This document shows, in pieces, positions 1-10,900 of a stretch of 64,000 nucleotides of DNA. Source of the DNA: Episyrphus balteatus (lineage: Eukaryota > Arthropoda > Insecta > Diptera > Syrphidae). How positions within the stretch are numbered: position 1 is the stretch's first letter; every line of letters begins with the position of its first letter. The notes below the pieces were generated by a model. The model saw only the letters and a list, made by a program, of their open reading frames with translations, had not been told where the DNA came from and made no database searches. Both the position numbers and the translations under genes were made by a program. Location of the stretch: NCBI RefSeq assembly GCF_945859705.1, contig NC_079136.1, forward strand, positions 116,433,028 through 116,497,027, in the 5' to 3' direction.

Positions 1-1640
1 AAATGTTGTGTGAATGTCCTCTGTTGTTGTTGTAAAAATTCTGATATTGCTAAAGTCCTTTTTTTTTTTTTTGGTCTGATGATAAATAATTTTCCTTCCA
101 TCGTTCGTCGTGTGAAGTTGATTCGGTTTGAATATTTTTCACACGGTAAGTTACATTTTGTAGTGCAAATTATACGAATGTCGATGTAGATGGCTCCATG
201 TTGTCTGTGCAAGGACACGACACATAACATCATCAACATCACAGTTTAACAGCAGAAGAGACGAATAGGAAGAACGAATTGAGAGTACTTTTTAATGAGA
301 GAGGGTGAGTTTTTGTACTGTTTTTCATTTTAAACAAAAAAAAAGGGGGGACAAAAATTGACAAAATTGTGTCGCATTGATGCTTTCTACTTTGGGGGTG
401 GTTTAAGAGGTTTAAGGACCATGAAAACGAACACAGAAGAATTCTTTTTAAGAATGAAATCTTGTGGGTTAATGGGAAATGAATGAAGTCGTTTATGAGG
501 GATTTTCACACAAAATTATCTCGATTGTGGTTGATAATGAGTTTCTCCACCCCCTTTCCATCCCCCCTTCACCCAAAAAATCAATTACCCATTTCCCTTA
601 TATGAAGGATCGACAAATTTACACCAATTTTCGAATGATTGAGGTAAAATTTGAATTTTCAATTTTCCCAATCTATATATCTGCCTGTTATTCAATTTGA
701 ATGTGTGTGTGTATGTGTGTGTGGTTAAAGAAAAACAATTATTTTAACCACAAACTGCTGCTGATGTATTATAAATACCAATCAACTACTCTACCTTACC
801 TACATAGCACTGATAGGTACCTCGTGATGTGTGTGGCAGTGGCATGCAGTGCAATTCGAGAATTGAATACCATTATTGAATTAATTGAAACCATGGAATC
901 AATAATTATTATAATTAGTCGCAATACCATATATATAACAAGTTTACAAGCGGAGTAGTGTAGTGGAATCGAAATGCAATATAATAACTAAACTACATAT
1001 TATTACACATTTTAGGTAGGTATGTATATATTGATGCTACCAACATGCCAACATATCTATTTCTCTATTTGTATGTAGTTATTTTATGAAAATGGTATAA
1101 ATTATGATTAATTGATATGTGTGTGTGTGTATAGATTGTCTATCTGAGTTGGTTAATAAATAACCACAAAGTTTTGGTTTTTATTTTTGTTTGTATGGGT
1201 GTATATTTGCTAGTTATAATTTACACATGAATGAGTTTTTGCGATTAGGTATGTATAGGTACTTATTCGTTCTCTTATAAATATGAAGTTCCACAGGAGT
1301 TTCATTAAGGGCCAATTTTGTTTTTTAATTGTGATGACAGATTTTATTGAAAATTATATTGTAAACTGGATGTTTAATAGGAGAATGATCCTTTTTATAT
1401 TGTATTTGGATGGATGACATTTGTTGGTGAGTGGGAAAATAGAGTGGATTGAATTTTAATTATAAATTAAGTTCAAGGGGGGAAACCTTTTGTGGGAGAT
1501 TGAAGATATTTTTTTGTTTGTTGTAAATCGGGAATTTTAATTTAAAATTTACTTTGTATTGATTTAAGGGTCAGTTGCCTTGCTATTGTTCTCAACTTTT
1601 TTTGTTTTTTTTTTTATATTTGTTCTTTGTGAAAAGATTT
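1..1640. other. AT-rich non-coding DNA, no gene seen
   Basis: No ORF here looks like protein: the open frames are short, low in complexity and lack domains. The stretch holds short GT/TG runs (about 701-722 and 1117-1130), poly-T and poly-A tracts, and the locally repeated TAGGTAGGTA type of motif. Two donor-like motifs occur on the + strand, GTAAGT at about 145 and GTGAGT at about 305, but no convincing acceptor precedes them, so I do not call an exon. Confidence 0.6.
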
Positions 1641-2060
1641 AAACTGTCGCACAGTGGTGCCATTGGTCGTTTTTGGCGTCAAAATTCATTTGCACGACCA
1701 TTTCTGCACGAAAAGTTATGAAATTTGGTACACTGAATGATAATAGTATGGAGAATAAGAAAAAGCTGCCAACTTTTTTTTATTCAAAATGGCGGAAAGA
1801 ATGGGCGTTAAAATAGAATTTTCATTTTCAAAACAGTATATAAGCTAGAAATTGGGCTAAATTTATAACAAAAAAGTGTCAGATCTTAGATTTAGGATTC
1901 ATAGATTCATATTCTTTGAAAAAAAAAATTAAAAATTTTAAAAACAAAGTCCAAAAAATGCCAAATTAGTAAAACACACTTTAAGACCACTTATTACGCT
2001 ATTTCATGGATTGTTTTTTTAAATTAGCACAATTTTGAGATCTCTTCTATTTATTTTTTA
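1641..2060. other. Probable decayed repeat, unclassified
   Basis: The stretch opens with CACAGTGGTGCCATTGG and continues as AT-rich sequence containing AAATGGCGG. This texture is typical of old non-coding transposon bodies. I found neither a matching inverted end nor a target duplication, so it stays unclassified. An (ATT)n microsatellite follows at about 2078-2110. Confidence 0.3.
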
Positions 2061-2643
2061 TAAGAAAATTGAAAATATTATTATTATTATTATTATTATT
2101 TATTATTTATTTGGTATTCATTTTCTGTACAATAAGAATATAATTCTTTTGACTGCACAGTATTACATAACAATTTCAGAAATAAGTTATAAACATTAAA
2201 AAATTTAGTTAAAATAGAAAAAAAACAAAAAAAAAAATATAAATATAAAAAATTAAGGTACCCATTTTAATCTTATTACCTATTAATTTTAATTTTAATT
2301 TAATCTAAATTTTTGAATGACAACAAAAAAAGAATGATTGAGTATTTTTTGTTGACGTTTAAGTGTTTATGTATTAGTGCTTCTGATTTTAAATCGAGAA
2401 GAGAATTTCTCTTCTTAGAAGAGTTCTGCCTGTCAGTTTTGTACGAATAAAACACTTTCAGAAGGCTTCTGAATGATTCCGGACGCTTCCGGAGAGCCAA
2501 TCGAAAACACCATAAATTAATACGAAAAAAAACTTCTGTCCGGAAAAATCTTCCGTCAAAAAATATTGACCTAAAAATTTCCTATACGGCTAGTTAAAAA
2601 TACAGAATACATACCTATTGCCCTGAACATTTTTCTTGGCTTA

Positions 2644-2947
2644 GGCCGTGTGTGAATTGCGTTAAATAGTTAACACCGTGTAAAATTTTTGACACTATTG
2701 AGGTGAACAAAAAAATTTCAGCTGTAAGGCTTATTGTTTAATATTTTTCTATGACTCTTTTCTGCCATAAAACTCCTTTTTAATAAAAAAAAAAAACCAA
2801 AACAAGCCCATCTGCAAAAAAATTAACTCCAATTTAACCAGGTCCCAGAGCCCAGTAAATTTTTAACAGCTGAAAATTTTTTATTCACCTCAATAGTGTC
2901 AACAATTTTACACGGTGTTAACTATTTAACGCAATTCACACACGGCC
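2644..2947. mobile_element. PIF/Harbinger-like MITE, 304 bp, TTA target duplication
   Basis: The two ends are inverted copies of each other for about 80 bp with few mismatches. Both arms begin GGCCGTGTGTGAATTGC. The element is flanked by TTA at 2641-2643 and at 2948-2950. A 3-bp TWA target duplication with GG-starting ends is typical of PIF/Harbinger elements and their Tourist-like MITEs; the superfamily call rests on that alone. There is no ORF, so it would need a transposase from elsewhere. The high similarity between arms suggests a fairly young insertion compared with its surroundings. Confidence 0.8.
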
Positions 2948-2950
2948 TTA

Positions 2951-5059
2951 AAATAGATTTTTTGAAAATTTCTGAAAATTCTGATTTGATTTAATAAGTT
3001 TTGTTTAATTTAATTTTTTTTTATGTTTTTACTTTGACAGTACTATCGATTGTGTTTTAGTTTGCATTTTATTCGTTCTAAAATGTGAACATAAAAATGT
3101 CTCAAAAATGCGTTTTATATGACGTGTTACATTAAAACACGTACCTTACCTACTTCCTTTTACAATAACCCTCTGACGGCACACGGATGCGAATTTCGCA
3201 CGACAAAAATAAAAAAATAACAATTTTAAAAAAAGTGGGTGCAAAAAAGTCTCTTTATAATGGGGAAAATATATTTTTTTGGAATTGTGAATGCAATATT
3301 CGAATTTCTCGGAAAGTTCTACAGAAATTTCTTTAACGTATTCTTTATAAAATATGAGACATATATGCGACATGAAAAAGGAGAAGTCTTGTGCCTTTCA
3401 CGTCGCAAAAAAGAGGTGTGCCTTTTTAATTGGTCACTGTGGCGTATGTGTAACATTTTTTTTCTTGTTATGTAAAGAACTTAAAGGCAATTACTATTCA
3501 AATTCGCAATTCTAGGATGATTGAAAATGTGTGCGATGTCCTTCAAATCTTAGAGTATTTTTGAGTTAGTTGGAACCAAAGTCAAAGCCGTATAGAAACT
3601 AGTCAAAGGAGGTTTTCGAAATTAACTCCTTTTGGACACTCTTTCAACGTTTAATTACTTTTCAAGGTTAAATTGTCAACTTAAGTTTCGATTCATATTA
3701 AAAAATAAATAATATGTCTTAATGAGTTCCTTAATACCTGAAAATTTAACAAGTATAAGGTTTACAACATTCGTTGCTCCGTTTGATAGTCTATTGACTT
3801 TGTTCAAAACTAAAATTATTTAATTCAATGTCATCCTTCAAATTAATTGATTTGCTCAAAGTCTCTATAATTTCAAAATTCAACATTATAATTGTAGAAG
3901 AAAATTATCATCCTTGATAAATTACCTAAAATGTTATAATTTGTTACAAAATAAAAACTGTATAATTCTTGTTCTTTTCACACACCCTTATGTTTGCTTC
4001 AAACAAAAGCCAACAATAATAATTCTCAAGCTTGTCTCACTAATGATACTTCAAATGTGTCAGTTCATTTCCCTTTCATCAACATTTAGAATAAAAAGAC
4101 TTTTCCTTAATGAGTCAACAAAAAAGCAACAGAGCTTATGTTTTTGCATTAAGTATATATACAAAAAAAGCTACCCTCTATATTATAAACTGTGTTGCTG
4201 GCTGCCTACACCACCCTAACCCTACTTTACACGGTGAAAGTAAAATTGTCGCGTGGGTTGTTGTTTTTGCTGTGTGCATGCTGCCGTCCTCATCGTCGTC
4301 GTTGCCATTGAGTGTTGAATGATGAACATTATGACGGCAACAGCAACTTGAAGACGACAAATAACATTAAGTGTCATCTCTGAAAAGGAGACGACAAACA
4401 AAACAACAACAAAAACTCCTATGCCCTATCCTTTAAATATAAAGCATCTAACAAACACTCCATTGTTTTCGCTATTTAGTGTAAATGAAAAGCAACAATT
4501 TTTCACTTCCTGTCGTCGCCTTTTGTTCAAAGCTAATTACCACCCTTTTTACAAAACAAAAATAACAAAAAAATGTTAAGAAAAACGTCCCATTATTACA
4601 CAATGACGGGCTGAGATGTTTTTCAACAGCGGACGAGGAGAGTGGGTTTAGGGTAAGATTGCAATTTTGCAATTCTTCTTGCACACTCTGCACACACTTC
4701 CCCAAGAGGTCCTTTCAAATTCTTCATTCATTCAAAATTCTTTCTTAAGTTACCTGCAGCTACCCTGTTCGTGTTTGTGAATTTTCGCTTGCGCTTGTTG
4801 ATCATTCTCACCATTAACATCGCTGCTCTGCCATCGCTGGTTTTGATTACAAAATTGTAAACAAAACGAACTGGTCTGAACGAGAAGACGGGCAAATATA
4901 GTGAAATATCGTTCGTGCAACAGAGCTGAACATCAAACACAATTATTTACGAGCAACGAACAAAGTCACGTCATATTCAGGCAATAAATTTTCAAAAAAA
5001 AGTGTATTCATGTGGTGTTGGCTCGTGGGTATTTTTTGAAAAAGATGAAGAAGTTGATT
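2951..5059. other. Non-coding DNA, mostly unique
   Basis: No credible gene is visible. The sequence CCCTCTGACGGCACACGG near 3170-3188 looks like a transposon end, but no partner was found. The part at 4170-4720 is richer in GC and in CAA/CGT triplets and looks like unique intronic or intergenic DNA. Short ORFs here are on both strands, overlap one another and have no recognisable domain. Confidence 0.5.
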
Positions 5060-5277
5060 AATTAACTTTTTTTTGCCACAAGAACCAAAATATACTTTTC
5101 TAGTAGTTTTTGAATCAAAAAAACCCTTTTTTTGCACTTTATAACGGTAATATTTCAAGAACGAAGGCTAATAGAATTTTTCTGATTGTTGATTCGAGTT
5201 CAGCAACCCAAAAACCTTCAGAAAAGTATATTTTGATTCTTGTGGCAAAAAAAGTTTAATTTGGTTGGCCAGTGTTG
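5060..5277 (-). mobile_element. Partial copy of the CACTGGTCAACA MITE family, locally palindromic
   Basis: The segment 5064-5113 (TTTGCCACAAGAACCAAAA followed by TATACTTTTCTAG) is repeated in inverse orientation at about 5203-5256, forming a hairpin with a loop of about 90 bp. The right end carries GGCCAGTGTTG, a degenerate form of the family end seen cleanly at 25282-25786. The left end lacks that terminus, so this copy is broken. Confidence 0.6.
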
Positions 5278-5449
5278 TTTTTGATTCAAAGACCGCTACT
5301 TAAATTTTAAATATCTCGGGCAATAAAAGAGATATCGGAAAGATTTAAACATTTTTTGAAAGAAGAAAACTAGTTCTTATAGGCACCGTTACAAATTTGT
5401 TTATAATGAATTACTCCACATAAAAACATAACCTTGAAAACAGCCAAAA

Positions 5450-5593
5450 TTACGTTTTTTGACATTTTCTAACGGTAATATTTCAAAAACGAAGGCCAAT
5501 CAAATTTTTCTGACTTCAGATTCGGATTCAGTACCCCAAAAACTACTAGAAAAGTATATTTTGGTTTTTGTGGCAAAAACCTTGTTGACCAGT
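5450..5593 (-). mobile_element. Partial copy of the CACTGGTCAACA MITE family
   Basis: Read on the minus strand, this segment starts CACTGGTCAACAAGG and follows the same order of blocks as the copies at 5155-5277, 25282-25440 and 46490-46583. The end is followed by TTA on the + strand, matching the TTA duplication of the intact copy. The open frame crossing it is a by-product of the repeat: related frames appear in the other copies, but none has protein-like composition. Confidence 0.6.
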
Positions 5594-5705
5594 GTTATTG
5601 GTTTAGTAGTTTTAGAGGTTGGTGGTTGCATTTTAGAACAAAAAAAGAATATTTCAAATAGGGTGCAAATTGTTAATTTATTTTTTTTTTTTTTTTGTTA
5701 AATGA

Positions 5706-5782
5706 GGTGCATCGCACTCTTCGAATTAAATTTCGAGTTTTTCTTAAGAACGGTCTTTATAGTAGAAGTGCGCGATGCACAA
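5706..5782. repeat. Short imperfect inverted repeat
   Basis: TGCATCGCACTCTTC near 5707-5721 is mirrored by GAAGTGCGCGATGCA near 5766-5780, with a 2-base difference and a loop of about 45 bases. I do not know its role; it may be the relic of a small transposon. Confidence 0.45.
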
Positions 5783-6039
5783 AGCTTTGAAAATGTTTCG
5801 CTTTTAGATTTTTAAATAAAAGATCTTAAGTTTGCTTTTTGAGCATTACAATACCACCATTTTAAACAAAGATACGGTTATTATAAAAATAAAAAAAAAA
5901 AAATATTTTTTAGATATTAAAAAAAATATTGAAAATTTCGAATTTCATAAAATTATAACTTTTATTTTACGGCTAACCTAGTTTTTATTAGAATGCTAAA
6001 GCTTTTTATAAACTTCATAAAAAATAATTCTAAATAAAT

Positions 6040-6600
6040 TTTAAAAGATATGTTAAAAAGTATTAAAAGTTGATTTTTAAATTATGAAAACACCTATTTA
6101 AATGGTTTTAATCTCTTGATTTCCTAAATAACTACGAATTTTTGAAATTTCGTTTTTTTTAGATTGTTGGAGCCGTTTTCTTAAAAAAATAATTTTTTGT
6201 GTACCTATACAAATTTCTGAAAATAAAAAAAAATAAAAATGTGATGCCAATTTAAAGCAATTTTTTTTTTAATTATAAAGTGGCATTCTTGTTGTATTTT
6301 GTTGAGGAAAACCTATTAATTTTCTATATATTCTTCAAGTAAATTCACTAATCCCTTTTGTAAAAATTTATTTTTCAATTTGTTAAAATTTGTATTTAAA
6401 AAAATAAATACAAAAATTGACTTTTTTTTGGATTTTTTTCCTTAATTTTAAAGTAAAACTACTAAAACGTGTTTTGCATAAATTTTCGTTGAAATTGATC
6501 AATTGGCTTACGATATAGTCAGGAATCAAAAAGGCGATTCTATGGAAGGTACCCTAAATATCGGTCCAAAAAATATTATTTTCTAAACAGTCGACTTAAT
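6040..6600 (+). mobile_element. Degenerate Helentron-like (DINE-1/HINE-type) fragment
   Basis: The block TTGGAGCCGTTTTCTTAAA with the following AAATAATTTTTTG, at about 6168-6200, and the block TTCTATGGAAGGTACC near 6538-6553 match, in the same order, the body of the fuller copy at 29481-30484. The copy's start, GACA microsatellite and 3' hairpin are all missing, so this is a decayed internal fragment. Confidence 0.45.
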
Positions 6601-6697
6601 TGGAAAAAAATATTTAAAATCAACAGTTTCAATAACAACAACGTCCTATACAAAAAAAAAAAATATATATAAAAATATATTTATAACGTCGATTCGG

Positions 6698-6864
6698 CGT
6701 TATCACAAATTCCATTCGTATTGGAAATTTGCTACGAATTCCGAAAAAACAATCACGGAACCCGTTCGAAATAGATAATTTCATACAAATCGTCAATACG
6801 GATTTTGTGATTGTTTTGTCTGGAATCGTAGAAAATTTCCGATACCTACGAATGGAATTCGTGA
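6698..6864. mobile_element. Palindromic MITE-like element, about 165 bp
   Basis: The arm near 6700-6755 (CACAAATTCCATTCGTA, then GGAAATTTGCTACGAATTCC, then AACAATCAC) returns inverted near 6803-6862 with scattered mismatches, giving one long imperfect hairpin around a spacer of about 50 bp. No clear target duplication was found, so the superfamily is unknown. Confidence 0.6.
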
Positions 6865-7181
6865 TGATGCCTATTAATAAAAATAAATCTGTCTTATGAC
6901 TAAGTTTTTGCAAAAATTAATTTTCAAAATCAAAATTTGGAAAACCAAGTCGAATTCATTTTTATCAAAATTTCATTAAATATATAATAGTTAAGTTTTA
7001 AAAATTCAACACTCCAATTTGTTTTTAAATTTAACAGGAAATGCGGATGCAAAAATACGGATGAAAATGTCTTGTCATTTTCGAGAAATTGACAAAAAAA
7101 AAAAACTATGAAATTAATTTATGACACATTAAACTTTCTTTTATTTATTTTTTGAACATTAAGATTTATAAGAGGTTACAA

Positions 7182-7347
7182 TTAAGTGAATAGAATTAAC
7201 AGAATATACCTTATCTTTAAATCCCTTCTTTTTTGTGTCCCACCTGTGACATAAGAAATAACTCTGTCTATTTTAAAAAAGATCAAGATAGACTTTAAGA
7301 AGTTTAATTGGGCTTTTTTGGTTAATTTAGTTTGTTTATGTAAATAA
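7182..7347. repeat. Left half of an older repeat split by the LINE
   Basis: About 7290-7347 matches the reverse complement of about 12636-12690, for example GGGCTTTTTTGG and TTTAGTTTGTTTATGTAAAT. The match stops abruptly at about 7347, where LINE sequence begins, and resumes at 10853 on the far side of the LINE. That defines the LINE insertion point. The weaker match further left is uncertain. Confidence 0.75.
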
Positions 7348-7348
7348 T

Positions 7349-7810
7349 TCATCGAATGTGAAAAATTCTGGTCCATCTCCAAAACGCACAAATCTCAACA
7401 CAAATCCTCATCCTATTGCTGTATTACCTAATCCTACTCAACCAGTAGCCTCGACAACCACCGTTGCTAGTACTAATATAATCAAGGCTGTTTCGAAACC
7501 AAGATCGATTTTCGTTTCACGGTTAGACCCTAATACATCTCCTGATGATATAATTTCCCATTTAGTTTCTTGTAAAAGCATTCCTTCAACAACATCTATT
7601 AAGTGCACAAAAATAAGTAAGCCCAATAGTTTTATTTCATCATTTAAAATTGTAACAAACCCAACTTATTTTGATTCCATTTGCAACACTCATAATTGGC
7701 CCCTAGAAACCTTAGTTAAAGAGTTCTCTATCACAAAAAAAAAACACCCTGTATCTAAAATACCTTCGACAAAAAACTCAGCAGGATTGCCCTCTTTTAC
7801 CAAAACGTAA
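7349..7810 (+). pseudogene. LINE ORF1 protein, C-terminal fragment
   Basis: This is the end of the LINE's ORF1, about 150 codons to the TAA at 7808-7810. ORF1 proteins of this group bind the element's RNA and help form the transposition particle. The fragment has a basic, Ser/Thr/Pro-rich start, then SIFVSRLDPNTSPDDIISHL (about residues 50-69) and a WPLETLVKEF stretch near residue 116, the arrangement seen at the end of CR1/Jockey-type ORF1 proteins. The reading frame is open from just after the TAG at 7328, but sequence before about 7348 belongs to the flanking repeat, so the true N-terminus is missing and the GTG at 7358 is not a real start. Its end overlaps the start of ORF2 in a different frame. 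Confidence 0.8.
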
Positions 7811-8316
7811 GGGGGTTACGCAGCAAAGCCGCTGACATTTTCATGAATTCACAAACATTTCCATATGATATATTTATTTTAACAGAAACTTGGTTAAATG
7901 CTAGCTTTTTAGACACGGAACTATTTTGTCAAGAGTTCTTAGTTTACAGAAAAGATCGCCACGCCGGAAATGCAAAGGAACTCGGAGGAGGTGTCTTAGT
8001 AGCGGTTCGAAATAACTTAATTGACTTAATCTGCGTTAAAATTTCTTCAATGACTGAATCTATTTATATTCTAAATGTATATATCCCTCCAAAAAGTACA
8101 TCATCCTCTTATACAGAGCTTTCGATGGCTTTAGATTACGTACTTGACCTGTCTTGCTCCAATAGCAACATATTACTTTTAGGAGACTTCAATTTACCTC
8201 ACATTGATTGGGTCCCTTCCGATGATGAAAAATATCAAAAAGCTTCACTAACATCTTCACAAAATGAGCTTGCTTTATTAGACAAAATTTTGTATATACT
8301 GACTTACAGCAGATAA
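7759..8316 (+). pseudogene. LINE ORF2, endonuclease part (frame 1, before frameshift)
   Basis: This frame encodes the apurinic/apyrimidinic-like endonuclease that nicks target DNA. The domain starts before the first ATG (7843): ALFYQNVRGLRSK is read from about 7789, overlapping the end of ORF1. Visible motifs are the N-terminal QNVRG, TETWL with the catalytic Glu, GGGVLVAV, and LLGDFNLPHIDW with the catalytic Asp and Asn. The frame hits TAA at 8314-8316. The domain's last part, including KNRILDLVFSS and the DGYHPP histidine motif, continues in the other frame from 8283, so one base appears lost near 8296-8300 (or two gained). No in-frame ATG precedes the domain, so ORF2 may be started by reinitiation or frameshifting after ORF1. 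Confidence 0.9.
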
Positions 8317-10631
8317 GCTGTATTAAAAACTATAAAAATCGAATTCTCGATTTAGTATTTTCCTCTGACGCTATTAGTACTCTTGTTCTAGAGTCTAGAA
8401 CTGGTATCACTAATATAGACGGTTACCATCCACCTTTGGATATCTTCTTTGACTGGAGCAATCATATTACTGAAAACAGTAACGATTTTGATTGCTCTTA
8501 TACTCTTGATTTTAAAAAAGCAAATTTCGAGTTGCTTTCTGAAAACATATCTAGTTCAGGGATAGAAAATATACTTACATTATCTAATATTGATGAAGCA
8601 GTTACAAATTTTTATAACATCCTTAACAGCTGCCTTGTAAATTCCATTTCCATGAAAAAATCAAATAATAATAATAATAATTTTAGTCACCCTTGGTACA
8701 CAAAAGACCTAAAAATACTAAGAAATAAACGAAATAAAGCATGGAAACTTTTTTTAAGAACCCTTTCACCAGTTGATCACGCTTCTTACGTTGAACTATT
8801 TGAAGAATTCAAAACTCATTCAAAAAATTTGTACACCGACTATATGATTGAGAAAGGAAATTCCCTAAGAAAAGATCGAAAGTCATTTTGGAACCTTGTT
8901 AACTCAAAGAAAAACTCAGATGGATATCCGGCAAACTTCATTCATGACGATATTACATTACATCAAACATTTGACATTTGCAATGCTTTCGCCAATAACT
9001 TTCGTAATTCATTTGTTAATGAGACTGTTGATGTTGACGAAATCTATTTCAAAAATTTACATTCATATTCCGAAACGAGTTGTACGAACATCCCTGTACT
9101 GCAAAGTACTGTGTTAGACCTTCTTTCATCCTTAAATGATGATTGTTCTGCTGGCCCAGACGGTGTGCCACCAATAGTATTAAAAAACTGTAGAAACTCC
9201 CTAGTTCAGCCTCTAACATTTTTATTCAAACTTTCCATCAAGTCAGGAAAATTTCCCTCCATCTGGAAAAAGTCATTCCTCACTCCTGTTTTCAAGAAGG
9301 GTGATAAGACAGATATAAAGAATTATAGGCCTATTTCGAAACTATCCTGCATTCCAAAGGTTTTTGAGCAAGTTGTTTGTGATAGTCTAGCATTTAATAG
9401 TAAAAATCTGATAAGTGAAAAGCAGCATGGCTTTGTAAGAAAAAGATCTACTACAACTAATCTTCTTAGCTTCTTAAATAAATGTTCAAATGCATTAGAA
9501 AAAGGTAATGAAGTTGACTGCGTTTACACTGACTTTTCAAATGCATTTGATCAACTTAGTCATAAAATAATAATCTTCAAATTAAAAGCTTTTGGTTTTC
9601 CACGTATTTTTATTGCCTGGGTAGAATCTTATCTTAACCAAAGATCCTATCAGGTCAAATTTAGAAACTGTCTTTCAGATCTTTTTATAGCCAACTCTGG
9701 CGTCCCTCAGGGAAGTCACCTAGGCCCAGTTTTATTTATTTTAGCTATAAACGACGTAATCTCGTGCATAACTTCAAGTGATATTCTCATATTTGCTGAT
9801 GATATGAAGATTTTTAAAGAAATTAAGTCTGACAATGACCGTATCCTTCTTCAAAGCGATATTAACAGTTTTAATGTTTGGTGTGGTAAAAATGGCCTTT
9901 CACTTAACCCAGCTAAATGCCAAACAATTACATTCTGGAGAAAACGAGTCATTAATATTTTTGATTACTACATCTTGCAACATAAGCTATGTCGAGTATT
10001 TAGCTTCAAAGACTTGGGTGTCCAATTTAGTTCAAATTTAGGATTTACTGAACACATCAATTTTATAGTAAATAAAGCGAGCTCAATGCTTGGTTTTATT
10101 AAACGTTGGGCAAAGGAATTTGATGATCCATTTGTTACTCTATCTTTGTACAACTGCTACGTTCGACCCCATCTTGAGTACGCTTCTCAAGTATGGAGTC
10201 CTTTTTATGAAGTTCATAAAAACCGAATCGAATCTATTCCACACAATTTTGTACGCTTCGCTCTAAAAGGTCTTCCTTGGTCCGACCCTTTCAACTTGCC
10301 ACCTTATGAACATCGCATTCAACTTCTTCAGATACAAACTTTAGCACAAAGACGTGTAAATAATGATTTAATCTTTCTTCATCAGCTTATTATTTCCCAA
10401 ATTGACGCCCCTGATCTATTAGCTTGTATTGGTATAAATTATCCGGGTGGATCTCACCTCCTACGAAGATTTGAACCTTTGCATATCGACTTTCATAGAA
10501 CAAACTATGGTATTAATGAGCCTCTTAGTCGCATGAGTAAACTTTTTAACTTGAACCATTCATCCTTAGACTTTTATTTGACGAAAATGGGTTTAAAAAC
10601 ATTGTTTCGAACCAGTGCTCCACAATCGTGA
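8283..10631 (+). pseudogene. LINE ORF2, endonuclease end plus reverse transcriptase
   Basis: About 780 codons are open, without an internal stop, to the TGA at 10629-10631. The first 50 finish the endonuclease (KNRILDLVFSS, DGYHPPLDIF). The reverse transcriptase follows with its blocks in order: SAGPDGVPP at about 9147, PVFKKGDKTDIKNYRPIS, HGFVRKRSTTTNLL, YTDFSNAFD with the first catalytic Asp at 9531, SGVPQGSHLGPVLF at about 9696, and FADD with both catalytic Asp at 9792-9803. After it come LNPAKCQTITF, KDLGVQFSS and RPHLEYASQVWSP. There is no RNase H domain. Joined with the endonuclease frame the protein would be about 950 residues, normal for this group. The TTG at 8436 is not a real start. 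Apart from the frameshift and 5' loss the copy looks intact, hence recent. Confidence 0.93.
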
Positions 10632-10852
10632 CTGTTAATCATAATTTTAAATAAATTATACATGTTGGATTTTTTGTACTTATAATTTTATAACTTGTAA
10701 ATTTGTTCGTAATTATTTTGTTTTATATTGTGCATGTGGGAGGTTGTATTTTTTGTCTACTAACCACTAACATGCACTTATGATGAGCCTCTGATTGTAG
10801 TTAAAAGCTTGTTCTAAGCTTACTACATCAAAGAATCTGAAGTGAAAAAAAA
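10632..10852 (+). other. LINE 3' UTR
   Basis: A non-coding tail lies between the ORF2 stop and the point where the split repeat resumes. It includes an inverted pair around AAAGCTTGTTCTAAGCTTA at about 10803-10821 and ends in an A-rich run of AAAAAAAAGAAAAAA type. The A-rich end and the A-rich target make the exact border ambiguous by a few bases. Confidence 0.7.
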
Positions 10853-10900
10853 GAAAAAATTAAAACATACAATTTTGTCCCGACGCAATATTGGACCAAA
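10853..10900. repeat. Right half of the repeat split by the LINE
   Basis: AAAAAATTAAAACATACA, then TTTTGTCCCGACG, matches the reverse complement of about 12605-12640 almost base for base, then weakens. With 7290-7347 it forms the interrupted counterpart of the 12.6-kb repeat. Confidence 0.75.

Larger units (their letters stand above)
7348..10852 (+). mobile_element. CR1/Jockey-group LINE retrotransposon, 5'-truncated
   Basis: This is a non-LTR retrotransposon of about 3.5 kb. It holds the last part of ORF1, an apurinic-type endonuclease, a reverse transcriptase and a short 3' UTR (10632 to about 10852). Its borders come from the repeat it split: the flanks at 7290-7347 and 10853-10890 together reconstitute the inverse of the unsplit relative near 12605-12690. 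No sizeable target duplication is visible, at most a couple of A residues. The 5' truncation falls inside ORF1, as expected when target-primed reverse transcription stops early. I place it in the CR1/Jockey group from the ORF layout and RT motifs; the exact clade is not certain. Confidence 0.93.

Noticed and set aside
140..310. Possible 5' UTR exon between donor-like GTAAGT and GTGAGT
   Set aside because: No acceptor or promoter motif supports it, and both donors alone are expected by chance.
2455..2500. Alternating GAA/TTC triplets resembling a heat-shock element
   Set aside because: The spacing between triplets is 1 or 3 bases instead of the required 2.
7182..7391. Minus-strand ORF overlapping the LINE start, with a similar frame near 12.6 kb
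   Set aside because: The resemblance is between copies of a non-coding repeat; no protein family is recognised and the frame runs across the LINE border.
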